From NCBI RefSeq assembly GCF_016827595.1, contig NZ_JAECMS010000001.1, forward strand, positions 124,001 to 188,000: a stretch of DNA of 64,000 nt, in the 5' to 3' direction. Position numbers and translations under genes: made by a program. Positions 26,712 to 35,438 of the stretch are shown piece by piece. Source of the DNA: Luteirhabdus pelagi. GTDB taxonomy: Bacteria > Bacteroidota > Bacteroidia > Flavobacteriales > Flavobacteriaceae. A model generated the notes under the pieces. It worked only from the letters and a program-made list of their open reading frames with translations. It did no database searches and was not told the origin of the DNA. Within the stretch, counting starts at the first letter, position 1; the number at the start of each line of letters is the position of its first letter.

Positions 26712-27983
26712 ATGGCAGTAGATTTACTACTCGGACTTCAATGGGGAGACGAGGGAAAAGGAAAAATTGTTGATGTACTCACGCAAAACTATGATATCAT
26801 TGCGCGCTTTCAAGGAGGACCAAATGCGGGCCATACCTTGGAGTTCGATGGTATCAAGCACGTGTTGCACACCATTCCGAGCGGTATTTTTCACAAAGGT
26901 TCCATCAACTTAGTTGGAAATGGTGTGGTAATCGACCCCGTCATCTTTAAAAAGGAATTGGACAACTTGGCCAAGTTCGATCTCGATCTAAAGAAAAAAC
27001 TGCTCATTTCCCGAAAAGCACATCTAATTCTTCCTACGCACAGATTGTTGGATGCGGCTTCAGAAACAGCCAAAGGAAAGGCCAAGATCGGTTCCACTTT
27101 AAAAGGTATCGGACCGACTTACATGGACAAAACCGGACGTAACGGAATCCGTGTGGGCGATTTAGAGTTAAAGGACTGGAAAAAGAAATATCGTGCCTTG
27201 GCAAACAAGCACGAAGCAATGATCGATTTCTACAATGTCGACATTCAATACAATCTTGCGGAATTGGAAGCGGAGTTCTTCGAGGCTGTCGCAACACTGA
27301 AGACACTTCAGTTTATCGATAGTGAAGAATACCTTCATCAAGCGCAGCGCAACGATAAGACTATTTTGGCAGAAGGCGCTCAAGGGTCGTTGCTCGATAT
27401 CGATTTTGGAACCTACCCGTTTGTAACTTCCTCTAATACCACTGCCGCTGGAGCTTGTACCGGCTTGGGTGTTTCCCCTGGAAGCATCGGTGAAGTGTTT
27501 GGAATTTTTAAGGCGTATACCACGCGTGTGGGAAGCGGCCCCTTCCCTACGGAATTGTTCGACGACTATGGCAAAACCATGGCGAAGGTCGGAAACGAAT
27601 TTGGTGCTACTACCGGTCGTCCGCGTAGATGTGGTTGGTTAGACCTTGTTGCATTGAAGTATGCGGTTCAAGTGAATGGGGTCACGCAATTGATGATGAT
27701 GAAAGGCGATGTGTTGAGCGGTTTCGATACGCTGAAAATATGTACGGCTTATCAATATCAAGGGAAAGAAATCGATTACCTACCGTATAATATTGAAGCC
27801 GAGAACGTGACACCCATCTATTCTGAAATGAAGGGCTGGAAAGAAGACTTAACGAAAATGACCGAGGCTTCCGAATTTCCGAAGGAATTGAACGATTATA
27901 TCGAATTCTTGGAAAAGGAATTGGAAGTACCGATCAAGATTGTTTCGGTTGGTCCCGACAGAACGCAGACGATCCATCGATAA
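26712..27983 (+). CDS. purA: Adenylosuccinate synthase
   Basis: 423 residues, full length. Catalyses GTP-dependent joining of IMP and aspartate, the first step from IMP to AMP. Signature motifs: LQWGDEGKGKIVD at the N-terminus (catalytic Asp and GTP loop), GGPNAGHTLEF (catalytic His), GIGPTYMDKTGRNGIR, AEGAQGSLLDIDFGTYPFVTSSNT, TGRPRRCGWLD and the C-terminal VGPDRTQTI. Three bases behind the Fur-type gene, so likely co-transcribed. Confidence 0.97.
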   Translation: MAVDLLLGLQWGDEGKGKIVDVLTQNYDIIARFQGGPNAGHTLEFDGIKHVLHTIPSGIFHKGSINLVGNGVVIDPVIFKKELDNLAKFDLDLKKKLLISRKAHLILPTHRLLDAASETAKGKAKIGSTLKGIGPTYMDKTGRNGIRVGDLELKDWKKKYRALANKHEAMIDFYNVDIQYNLAELEAEFFEAVATLKTLQFIDSEEYLHQAQRNDKTILAEGAQGSLLDIDFGTYPFVTSSNTTAAGACTGLGVSPGSIGEVFGIFKAYTTRVGSGPFPTELFDDYGKTMAKVGNEFGATTGRPRRCGWLDLVALKYAVQVNGVTQLMMMKGDVLSGFDTLKICTAYQYQGKEIDYLPYNIEAENVTPIYSEMKGWKEDLTKMTEASEFPKELNDYIEFLEKELEVPIKIVSVGPDRTQTIHR

Positions 27984-28013
27984 GCTTTTGGAAAATCTGA
28001 CGTTCTATACGTA

Positions 28014-29852
28014 ATGATGTCTGTATTGAAGAAGCTATTTTCTATTTTTTTTGGTGAAAAGAACGTTCCATGTAACCTATGGAGCTTCTTCTGCATTGCC
28101 GTTTTCCTACTGTTTTCTGTTGAAGGAATCGCGCAGGATTCAACAAGTACGGCAAAGGTTAATATCCAATCGGGCTATCTTGAAATACGTCCCGAACTTC
28201 CCGATGCCGCAATCTATACCAAAGACAATCAAGGACAAGTATATATCGTACATGAAGGGGTTGAAATGTGGTGCGACCAAGCCTTTGTATATCTCAAGGA
28301 AAATTTTGTAAAAGCCTACGGAACCGTTCGTATTACACAAGGCGATACCGTTTCTATGAACAGTAATTATGCTGAATATAACGGGAACACCCAATTTGCT
28401 TTTGCGAGTGGCGATGTGGTCCTAACAGAACCTAAAACAACACTTCATACCGACACCCTTTACTTCGACCGAGTGAAGCAGCAGGCCTATTATCGTACTG
28501 GCGGAACCGTTCGCGATACAGCCAGTACACTTACGAGTCGGATTGGACGCTATTTCGCGGAAAGCAAGAAATACCAGTTTCTCTCCGATGTAAAAATCAA
28601 AAATCCGAAGTATACGGTTAATTCACCGCAATTGGATTTCTATTCCGAGTCGGGACATGCCTATCTCTATGGACCATCAACAATAGTTAGCGAAACCAGT
28701 ACGGTCTACTGTGAACGCGGATATTACGATACCCGAAACGATAAAGGGTATTTTGTGAAAAATTCCCGAGTAGATTACAACAATAGAATTCTGTATGGCG
28801 ATAGCATCTACTTCAACCGAAATACGAGTTTTGCCTCTGCCACCAATAATATTAAGGTGCTCGATACGGTAAATCGAAGCGTGATTCGCGGTCATTACGC
28901 AGAAGTATTCCGCGAACGCGATTCGGTATTCATCACCAAGAGAGCGGTGGCCGTTACGGTTCAGGAAAACGATTCGATTTATGTGCATGCCGATACACTT
29001 CAGGTAACGGGCAAACCCGAACACCGCATTATAAAAGGTTTCTATCGTGCGCGCATGTTCAAACCTGGTCAGAATGAAGAACAACCCACCAGCGGAAAGT
29101 GTGATTCTATCTATGTGGATCAAAAAATAGGCATCACGAAATTGCTTCGGAATCCAGTCTTGTGGAGTGGTGAAAACCAAATGACAGGCGATACCATTCA
29201 TATTCTTTCCGATACGGAAACCGAGCAATTGGATACGCTAAAAGTCTTCAACAATGCCTTCTTGATTCAAAAAGATCCTAATGGGTATAATCAGGTGAAG
29301 GGCGAACGGCTTATCGGACTTTTCACCAACAATGAACTCGATACCGTCAACATCAACAAAAATGCAGAGGTTATCTACTTCTCCAGAAACGATAAGGAAG
29401 AATTGGTCGGTATCAATAATACCGTTTCCAGTAACATTCAACTATACCTAAAAGAACAGCAAATTCGTGGTATTCGCTTTTTAAAACAAGTGGACGGAAA
29501 ATTATACCCTCCTTCAGAATATCCCGAAAACGCTCGTATTCTACCCGGTTTTGAATGGCGAGGTGAAGAACGACTTCTAGAGGTGAATGATCTCTTCGAT
29601 GGAAAACCACCTCCCGTATTACCACGGATAAAAGGAATTCCGCTACCAGAAGATGAAGGCGACTTCTTTGAAGAGGATCCAGATAATGAAATGGAAATCC
29701 CGGAACAATCAAAATTAAAAAAGGAAGATCTTCAAAATAGAGAAGATGATCCTAAATTCCAGACCCGGGAGAACGATAGCATCCCTGAAGCACCTCCGCC
29801 CCCAATACTTGATGACGAGGATGAAGAGGACAATGAAAATGGCGAAGGATAA
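28014..29852 (+). CDS. OstA/LptA-like organic solvent tolerance family protein
   Basis: 612 residues, with a signal anchor near residues 22-42 (LWSFFCIAVFLLFSVEGIAQ). The mature part is a repetitive beta-jellyroll of the OstA/LptA type: TKDNQGQVYIVHEGVEMWCDQ, TLYFDRVKQQAYYRTGG, YGDSIYFNRNTSFASATNN and similar turns, each strand pair marked by D-S/T-x-Y. LptA-type proteins bridge lipopolysaccharide transport across the periplasm; this longer form is the common Bacteroidota version. The last 80 residues are acidic and proline-rich (PEAPPPPILDDEDEE). An alternative start codon lies at 28017. The next gene begins 3 bases downstream. Confidence 0.82.
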   Translation: MMSVLKKLFSIFFGEKNVPCNLWSFFCIAVFLLFSVEGIAQDSTSTAKVNIQSGYLEIRPELPDAAIYTKDNQGQVYIVHEGVEMWCDQAFVYLKENFVKAYGTVRITQGDTVSMNSNYAEYNGNTQFAFASGDVVLTEPKTTLHTDTLYFDRVKQQAYYRTGGTVRDTASTLTSRIGRYFAESKKYQFLSDVKIKNPKYTVNSPQLDFYSESGHAYLYGPSTIVSETSTVYCERGYYDTRNDKGYFVKNSRVDYNNRILYGDSIYFNRNTSFASATNNIKVLDTVNRSVIRGHYAEVFRERDSVFITKRAVAVTVQENDSIYVHADTLQVTGKPEHRIIKGFYRARMFKPGQNEEQPTSGKCDSIYVDQKIGITKLLRNPVLWSGENQMTGDTIHILSDTETEQLDTLKVFNNAFLIQKDPNGYNQVKGERLIGLFTNNELDTVNINKNAEVIYFSRNDKEELVGINNTVSSNIQLYLKEQQIRGIRFLKQVDGKLYPPSEYPENARILPGFEWRGEERLLEVNDLFDGKPPPVLPRIKGIPLPEDEGDFFEEDPDNEMEIPEQSKLKKEDLQNREDDPKFQTRENDSIPEAPPPPILDDEDEEDNENGEG

Positions 29853-29855
29853 CAA

Positions 29856-31055
29856 ATGAAGGATGATTTTTTAAAATACCAAGCGCAAACAACGCCTCAC
29901 CCGTTGGGAATGGAGGTTTCGCATGCAGAGGGTAGCTATATTTACGATACCAAGGGAACCAAATACCTAGACTTTGTAGCAGGAGTTTCAGCAAATTCGC
30001 TCGGGCACCGGCATCCAAAAGTGGTTTCGGCAATCAAGAAACAACTGGATACCTACATGCACGTCATGGTGTATGGCGAATATGCACAAGATACTGCCGT
30101 TCAGCTTACGAAACTTTTGGCAGAACAGCTTCCCGATCCACTCGATACTACCTATTTGGTCAATAGCGGTGCTGAAGCCATCGATGGAAGCATCAAGTTG
30201 GCAAGAAGAGCGACGGGACGAACTGAAATCATATATGCACATAATGCCTATCACGGGAACACTTTTGGCGCCTTGAGCATCATGGGGTACGACGAGCGCA
30301 AGCAGCCTTTTGAGCCTCTTCTTCCCGACTGTCATCCCCTACGTTTTAATTATGAAGATGATTTGCAAAAAATCACAAAGAAGACGGCTGCCGTGGTGTT
30401 AGAAACCATTCAAGGGGGTGCTGGCTTTATTCTTCCGAAAAATGACTATCTGAAAAAAGTTCGTAACCGTTGTGACGAAGTCGGTGCGCTATTGATTCTA
30501 GATGAAATTCAACCTGGCTTCGGACGAACGGGAAAGCTGTTTGGCTTTGAACATTTCGATGTCGTTCCAGATATCGTGGTGATGGGCAAAGGTATGGGCG
30601 GCGGCATGCCGATTGGGGCATTTACGGCTTCAAACGAAATGATGTCATTGCTAAAGGACAACCCTAAACTTGGTCATATTACAACCTTTGGCGGCCATCC
30701 CGTCATTGCAGCGGCCGCGTTGGCAACCTTGAAAGAGATTACCGAAACGAACCTCATGGAGGAAGCGCTTCGGAAGGAAGCACGTATCAGACAGCAACTT
30801 CAACATCCGCTTATCCATGATATTCGCGGAAAAGGATTAATGCTCGCAGCCATTGTTAAAGATGGCGATTTGGCATCCGAAATCATCCTTCAATGTCAGG
30901 AAAAAGGACTTATCCTCTTTTGGTTATTATTCGAGCCGCGCGCTATCCGTATCACGCCCCCAATAACGGTTTCAGATGCGGAAATCGATGAAGGCTGCCA
31001 AATCATCCTCGACGTGTGTCAGTCGCTTCAGAAAAAACAAAAACACAACAACTAA
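29856..31055 (+). CDS. Class III PLP-dependent aminotransferase
   Basis: 399 residues, cytosolic. The PLP site is clear: Lys245 in VVMGKGMGGGMPIG (Schiff-base lysine), Asp216 in LILDEIQPGFGRTG, NSGAEAIDGSIKLAR, and YHGNTFGALS. Members transfer amino groups to or from omega-amines, such as acetylornithine or 4-aminobutyrate; the exact substrate is not readable here and no arginine genes sit beside it. The start is 3 bases after the OstA-like gene, so they are probably one transcript. Confidence 0.92.
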   Translation: MKDDFLKYQAQTTPHPLGMEVSHAEGSYIYDTKGTKYLDFVAGVSANSLGHRHPKVVSAIKKQLDTYMHVMVYGEYAQDTAVQLTKLLAEQLPDPLDTTYLVNSGAEAIDGSIKLARRATGRTEIIYAHNAYHGNTFGALSIMGYDERKQPFEPLLPDCHPLRFNYEDDLQKITKKTAAVVLETIQGGAGFILPKNDYLKKVRNRCDEVGALLILDEIQPGFGRTGKLFGFEHFDVVPDIVVMGKGMGGGMPIGAFTASNEMMSLLKDNPKLGHITTFGGHPVIAAAALATLKEITETNLMEEALRKEARIRQQLQHPLIHDIRGKGLMLAAIVKDGDLASEIILQCQEKGLILFWLLFEPRAIRITPPITVSDAEIDEGCQIILDVCQSLQKKQKHNN

Positions 31056-31125
31056 TTGATTTTCAGTATTTTAAACCTGTATTCAACTGTTAATAATCCT
31101 GTTGACAATAAAAGCGGCATGGGAA

Positions 31126-31154
31126 TTGAACAGGAGATTACATTAGTATCTTTA
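31126..31154 (+). promoter_or_regulatory. Probable promoter of the TPR gene
   Basis: TTG (31126-31128), 18 bases, then TATCTTTA (31147-31154), seven of eight positions fixed by TAnnTTTG context. The ATG is 28 bases downstream. Confidence 0.5.
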
Positions 31155-31182
31155 GAATAGAAGAAACCGCAAATCGTCACGT

Positions 31183-32583
31183 ATGCACCTACCTTCAAAC
31201 GAACACGAGAATCTTCCCCTTTCTAAATTCGAATCAATGTTGAAGACCAACGATGTCTATTTCTTCGATTCCGAAGAGTTTGAGGATATCATTCAACACT
31301 ACCTCGAAAATGGAAAGATGTCGCTTGCCAAAAAAGCGACCAAGCTTGGCTTGGAGCAGCATCCAACTGCTACCAACCTGAAGCTATATCGAATTGAGAT
31401 GCTCATTTTTGAAAATGAATTAGAGGTTGCCGATTCACTTCTAAACGAATTGTACGTTCTTGAACAAAATAACCAGGAGGTGTACATTCAGAAAGCGAAC
31501 ATTCTTTCTAGAAAGGACGACCATAAAAAGGCAATCCAGTTGCTGGAACAAGCCCTGGAATATACCGACGATGAAGCCGATGTATTTTCCCTTATTGGGA
31601 TGGAATACATGTTCTTGGAAGATTTCGAAAATGCCAAATACTACTTTATGAAGTGTTTGGAAGAAGATGAAACAGACTATTCTGCTCTTTACAACATTAT
31701 TTATTGCTTCGAGTGCTTAGGCCAGCATGAAGAAGCCATCGACTATTTGAACGATTACCTCAATAAAAATCCATATTGCGAAGTGGCCTGGCATCAGGTT
31801 GGAAAGCAATACTTTATGATGAAGGATTTCAAGAAAGCCTTGGCAGCCTTCGATTTTGCGATTATCAGTGACGATCGTTTTATTGGTGCCTATCTTGAAA
31901 AAGGGAAAGTATTGGAGCGTTTGAAAAAATACGAAGAAGCGATTGAAAGCTATAGCATTACGCTTGGCTTGGACGATCCTACTTCCTTTGCCCTCTTACG
32001 CATTGGTAAATGCTATGAAAAATTGGGCAATAAGGAACTGGCCCTTCAGTTTTATACCAAATGCGTCGAGGAAGATGCATTATTGGATAAAGGATGGATT
32101 GCCATTACCGATTTCTATTTGAAGCGCAGAAACTATCAAAAAGCGCTGTATTACATTGAAAAAGCGATCCATATCGATAGTGAAAACGTATTGTACTGGA
32201 AACGGTATGCGCGTATCAACTTCCGGCTAAAGCATTATGAGGAGGCAGAACATGGTTACCGCAGAACGCTTGAATTGGGGAATTACGAGCTTTCCACTTG
32301 GTTAACGCGTTGTGATCTATTGATTCATTTAGGTGAATTTGAAGCGGCAGTAAACAATCTGTTTCAGGCAGCTGAATTCTACCCAGAGAATGCGGAGATC
32401 GAGTTTCGATTGGCGGGATTGTTCTATTATTTGACAGAAGATCGAAAAGCCGAATTCCACTTGAAGAACGGGTTGCGCTACAATGCTGAATTCAGCATCA
32501 TTATTGAAGAACTTTTCCCAACGGTAAACGAACGGCCTTCCGTGCGAAGAATAATCGCCAAACACAAAAAGCCTTCCTTATAA
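31183..32583 (+). CDS. Tetratricopeptide repeat protein
   Basis: 466 residues, no signal peptide, built almost wholly of TPR helices: about ten repeats such as KKAIQLLEQALEYTDDEADV, FENAKYYFMKCLEEDETDYS, QHEEAIDYLNDYLNKNPYCE, YEEAIESYSITLGLDDP and YQKALYYIEKAIHIDSEN. Acts as a scaffold for protein contacts; no enzymatic residues. It has its own promoter-like element. A widely conserved Bacteroidota gene without a defined function. Confidence 0.9.
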   Translation: MHLPSNEHENLPLSKFESMLKTNDVYFFDSEEFEDIIQHYLENGKMSLAKKATKLGLEQHPTATNLKLYRIEMLIFENELEVADSLLNELYVLEQNNQEVYIQKANILSRKDDHKKAIQLLEQALEYTDDEADVFSLIGMEYMFLEDFENAKYYFMKCLEEDETDYSALYNIIYCFECLGQHEEAIDYLNDYLNKNPYCEVAWHQVGKQYFMMKDFKKALAAFDFAIISDDRFIGAYLEKGKVLERLKKYEEAIESYSITLGLDDPTSFALLRIGKCYEKLGNKELALQFYTKCVEEDALLDKGWIAITDFYLKRRNYQKALYYIEKAIHIDSENVLYWKRYARINFRLKHYEEAEHGYRRTLELGNYELSTWLTRCDLLIHLGEFEAAVNNLFQAAEFYPENAEIEFRLAGLFYYLTEDRKAEFHLKNGLRYNAEFSIIIEELFPTVNERPSVRRIIAKHKKPSL

Positions 32584-32589
32584 ATTCCG

Positions 32590-32597
32590 TACTTTTG
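32590..32597 (+). promoter_or_regulatory. Candidate -7 box before the DUF368 pair
   Basis: TACTTTTG fits TAnnTTTG, 25 bases before the ATG at 32622. No TTG is found at -33, so partial support. Confidence 0.4.
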
Positions 32598-32621
32598 GGG
32601 CTGTTTTAACAAAAAAATAGC

Positions 32622-33593
32622 ATGCCCAAAAGAAATCTACTTCAATATATCTCAGTTGCTGCCAAAGGCATGGCCATGGGTGCTGCCGATGTGGTGCCGG
32701 GTGTTTCCGGAGGAACCATCGCATTTATCTCAGGTATCTATGAAGAATTAATCAGTACCATTCATAACATAGACCTTGGTTTCTTCAAAAAATGGAAGAA
32801 AGAAGGATTTCGAGCCGCTTGGGACCACTATAATCTCACGTTTTTATTGGCACTTTTCGGAGGTGTCGCTATTAGCATCCTTTCACTAGCAAAAGTCATT
32901 ACGTGGCTGCTTTCGAATCACCCTATCTTGGTATGGTCTTTCTTTTTTGGATTGGTCATTGCCAGTATTTTGTATGTAGGTAAGCAAATTACCAAATGGA
33001 ATATAGCCACCGGCGCAGCATTAATACTTGCAGCGGCCATCGCCTACGGAATTACGTTGGCAAAACCGCTAGGGACTGCCGAGAGCACTTGGTTTTTATT
33101 CTTTGCTGGCTTTTTAGCCATCATTGCTATGATATTACCCGGCATTAGTGGTGCCTTTATCCTGCTGCTTATCGGTGCGTATACAGGCTTACTCTCTACC
33201 CTATCGCAATTAGGTGAAGGAATTTCGAAAATGAATTGGAGCATCCTGTCGGGTGCCCTGATGAAAGTTGGAATTTTTCTTTTAGGAGCCATTACTGGTT
33301 TGAAAGTGTTTTCCCGTATCCTCAATTGGATGTTCGATCATTATAAAGATTTAACGCTAGCCATCCTTACAGGGTTTATGATTGGCGCGTTGAACAAGAT
33401 ATGGCCTTGGAAGGAAGTATTGTCGTATCGAACCAATTCGCACGGAGAGGAAGTACCGTTCGTGGAGCGCAGCATCATGCCGACACAATACCCAGAGGAT
33501 CCCCAAATTCTGTACGCCGTCATCTTTATGATTTTGGGCTTTTTGAGTATTTTTATATTGGAACGCGTAGCCACTTCAAAAACGAAACAATAG
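32622..33593 (+). CDS. DUF368 membrane protein, copy 1
   Basis: 323 residues with about eight transmembrane segments. The family hallmark is near the N-terminus: AAKGMAMGAADVVPGVSGGTIAF (motif positions about 13-35), followed by ISGIYEELISTI, and a second related repeat MILPGISGAFILLLIGAYTGLL in the middle, which indicates an internal inverted duplication. DUF368 proteins are polytopic membrane proteins; some members have recently been linked to undecaprenyl-phosphate recycling, but that role is not proven for this one. Its stop codon abuts the start codon of a paralogue. Confidence 0.88.
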   Translation: MPKRNLLQYISVAAKGMAMGAADVVPGVSGGTIAFISGIYEELISTIHNIDLGFFKKWKKEGFRAAWDHYNLTFLLALFGGVAISILSLAKVITWLLSNHPILVWSFFFGLVIASILYVGKQITKWNIATGAALILAAAIAYGITLAKPLGTAESTWFLFFAGFLAIIAMILPGISGAFILLLIGAYTGLLSTLSQLGEGISKMNWSILSGALMKVGIFLLGAITGLKVFSRILNWMFDHYKDLTLAILTGFMIGALNKIWPWKEVLSYRTNSHGEEVPFVERSIMPTQYPEDPQILYAVIFMILGFLSIFILERVATSKTKQ

Positions 33594-34616
33594 ATGTACG
33601 AAGAACGCTCTTTTGGTGACAAGCTTTGGCTGGTGGTAAAAGGGCTTGCTATGGGAGCCGCTAACAAGGTTCCAGGTGTCTCAGGAGGCGTGGTGGCATT
33701 TGTGGCAGGCTTCTATGAAGAATTTATCTATTCCCTTCAAAAGGTAAATCGTAAGGCTTTGGGATTGTTGCTAGACGGTCGATTTAAAAGCTGCTTTCAA
33801 TATATCAACGGACGGTTTTTAGGATTGCTTATATTAGGCATGATTATCAGCTATTTCAGTGTCTCGAAGGTATTGGATTATCTTTTGGTTCATTATGAAT
33901 TGTTTGTCTGGAGTGCCTTCTTTGGAATGATTATCGGCTCTATTTACTACCTCAGCAAGGATTTCGGTGAATGGAACCGAAGGTACATTGCCTGGCTCCT
34001 AATGGGTGTAATAGCAGGCGTTAGTATTAGCTTTCTGGAACCTGCCAAAGAGAACAGTCACTTGCTTTTCGTTTTCTTCTGCGGCATCATCGGAGTTTCC
34101 GGTATGACCCTCCCTGGATTGTCAGGCTCGTTTATCTTGATCTTATTGGGAAACTATGTGTTGCTGTTAGTGGACTCGGTGAATGCGCTGTACGATACCA
34201 TTGCAGACCTATTTGTTGCCGATTTCAGTTTCTTGAGTAACACTGAACGAGTAGAGCTGTTGAAAATATTGGCCGTATTCGCATTGGGTTCTTTGACTGG
34301 CTTGGTATCCCTATCCCATTTATTGGGCTATGTGTTGAAGCATTACAAAAAAACAACCTACGCGGTTATCATCGGATTTATTTCAGGCTCCTTAGGTGTG
34401 GTATGGCCTTGGAAGGAAAAAATTTACGATTTGAATGCTGCCGGAAATATTCAATTTGATGCAAACGGTCGTGAAATTATCCGCGGATACGATAGGTATT
34501 GGCCATCAGAATTTTCTCTCGAAACGGGTATGGCTATTCTTTTTATTTTTGTGGGAATCATCTTGGTATTAAGCCTGGATTGGTATCAAAAATTGAGGAC
34601 ACACAAACATGGCTAA
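33594..34616 (+). CDS. DUF368 membrane protein, copy 2
   Basis: 340 residues, about eight transmembrane segments, same layout as the gene before it: VKGLAMGAANKVPGVSGGVVAF at the N-terminus and GMTLPGLSGSFILILLGNYVLLL in the middle. ATG follows directly after the preceding TAG. The 3' end overlaps aroE by 8 bases. The two copies are clearly diverged (many substitutions between the motifs), so the duplication is old; they may form a heterodimer or act on different substrates. Confidence 0.88.
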   Translation: MYEERSFGDKLWLVVKGLAMGAANKVPGVSGGVVAFVAGFYEEFIYSLQKVNRKALGLLLDGRFKSCFQYINGRFLGLLILGMIISYFSVSKVLDYLLVHYELFVWSAFFGMIIGSIYYLSKDFGEWNRRYIAWLLMGVIAGVSISFLEPAKENSHLLFVFFCGIIGVSGMTLPGLSGSFILILLGNYVLLLVDSVNALYDTIADLFVADFSFLSNTERVELLKILAVFALGSLTGLVSLSHLLGYVLKHYKKTTYAVIIGFISGSLGVVWPWKEKIYDLNAAGNIQFDANGREIIRGYDRYWPSEFSLETGMAILFIFVGIILVLSLDWYQKLRTHKHG

Positions 34617-35340
34617 ATACGGACTAGTAGGTCGCGACATAGCATATTCTTTCTCGAAAACGTTCTTCACGGTCAAATTCGAACAGGAAAACAAACCACA
34701 CTCCTACCACAATTTCGATATTGAATGCATTGAAAAATTAACAGATGTCTTATCCAAGAATCCAGATTTAAAGGGCTTTAACGTTACGATTCCCTTTAAA
34801 GAATCCATAATCTCAAAATTAGATCGTGTGGATAAGGAAGCGCAAGAAATCGGGGCAGTTAATACGGTGAAAATTCTACGTGATGGTCGATTAGCAGGAT
34901 ATAATACCGACCATTATGGTTTTGCAAAGGCATTGGCAGATTTCCTTCCCTTAGCTAATAAAAAAGCCCTGATCCTTGGTACGGGAGGTGCTTCGAAAGC
35001 AATTCTTTATGTTTTAAAAGCGATGGATATTGAGGCAACCTTGGTTTCGCGTAAAAAGCAAGAGGCTTTTCTCAGCTATCAGGAACTGACAAAATCTATT
35101 ATGGAAGCTCATTCCCTAATCGTTAACTGTACTCCGTTAGGCACACATCCAAAAGTTGACGAGGCACCGCCCATCCCCTACCATTACATCAATAAGTCGC
35201 ATTTGCTTTTCGATCTTGTCTATAATCCTAAGTACACCGAATTCATGAAAAGAGGGAGTGTTCAAGGTGCTCGAACGACCAACGGACTCAAAATGTTGGA
35301 GTATCAAGCCAAACGCGCTTGGAAAATTTGGCGCCAGTAG
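34609..35340 (+). CDS. aroE: Shikimate dehydrogenase
   Basis: 243 residues. Reduces 3-dehydroshikimate with NADPH in the aromatic amino acid pathway. Substrate-site motifs: YSFSKTFFTVKFEQ at the N-terminus (Ser pair), FNVTIPFKESI with the catalytic Lys, GAVNTVK, the NADP-binding loop LGTGGASKAILYVL, VNCTPLGTHP and DLVYNPKYTEFM; NGLKMLEYQA near the C-terminus. Shorter than the E. coli enzyme but normal for Bacteroidota. The start overlaps the DUF368 gene by 8 bases, indicating translational coupling. Confidence 0.93.
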   Translation: MAKYGLVGRDIAYSFSKTFFTVKFEQENKPHSYHNFDIECIEKLTDVLSKNPDLKGFNVTIPFKESIISKLDRVDKEAQEIGAVNTVKILRDGRLAGYNTDHYGFAKALADFLPLANKKALILGTGGASKAILYVLKAMDIEATLVSRKKQEAFLSYQELTKSIMEAHSLIVNCTPLGTHPKVDEAPPIPYHYINKSHLLFDLVYNPKYTEFMKRGSVQGARTTNGLKMLEYQAKRAWKIWRQ

Positions 35341-35438
35341 AAAATCGAAATTCGCGTTCCGCCTTTGCTGTTTGCTGTGGAGTTAGTATCTTGCCTATTC
35401 CGCACAACAAACCGTTTGAACCCTTAACATAGCGTATT

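Noticed and set aside
28677-29228. 183-aa minus-strand frame inside the OstA-like gene
   Set aside because: Antisense shadow of a beta-repeat gene; composition reflects the complement of the repeats.
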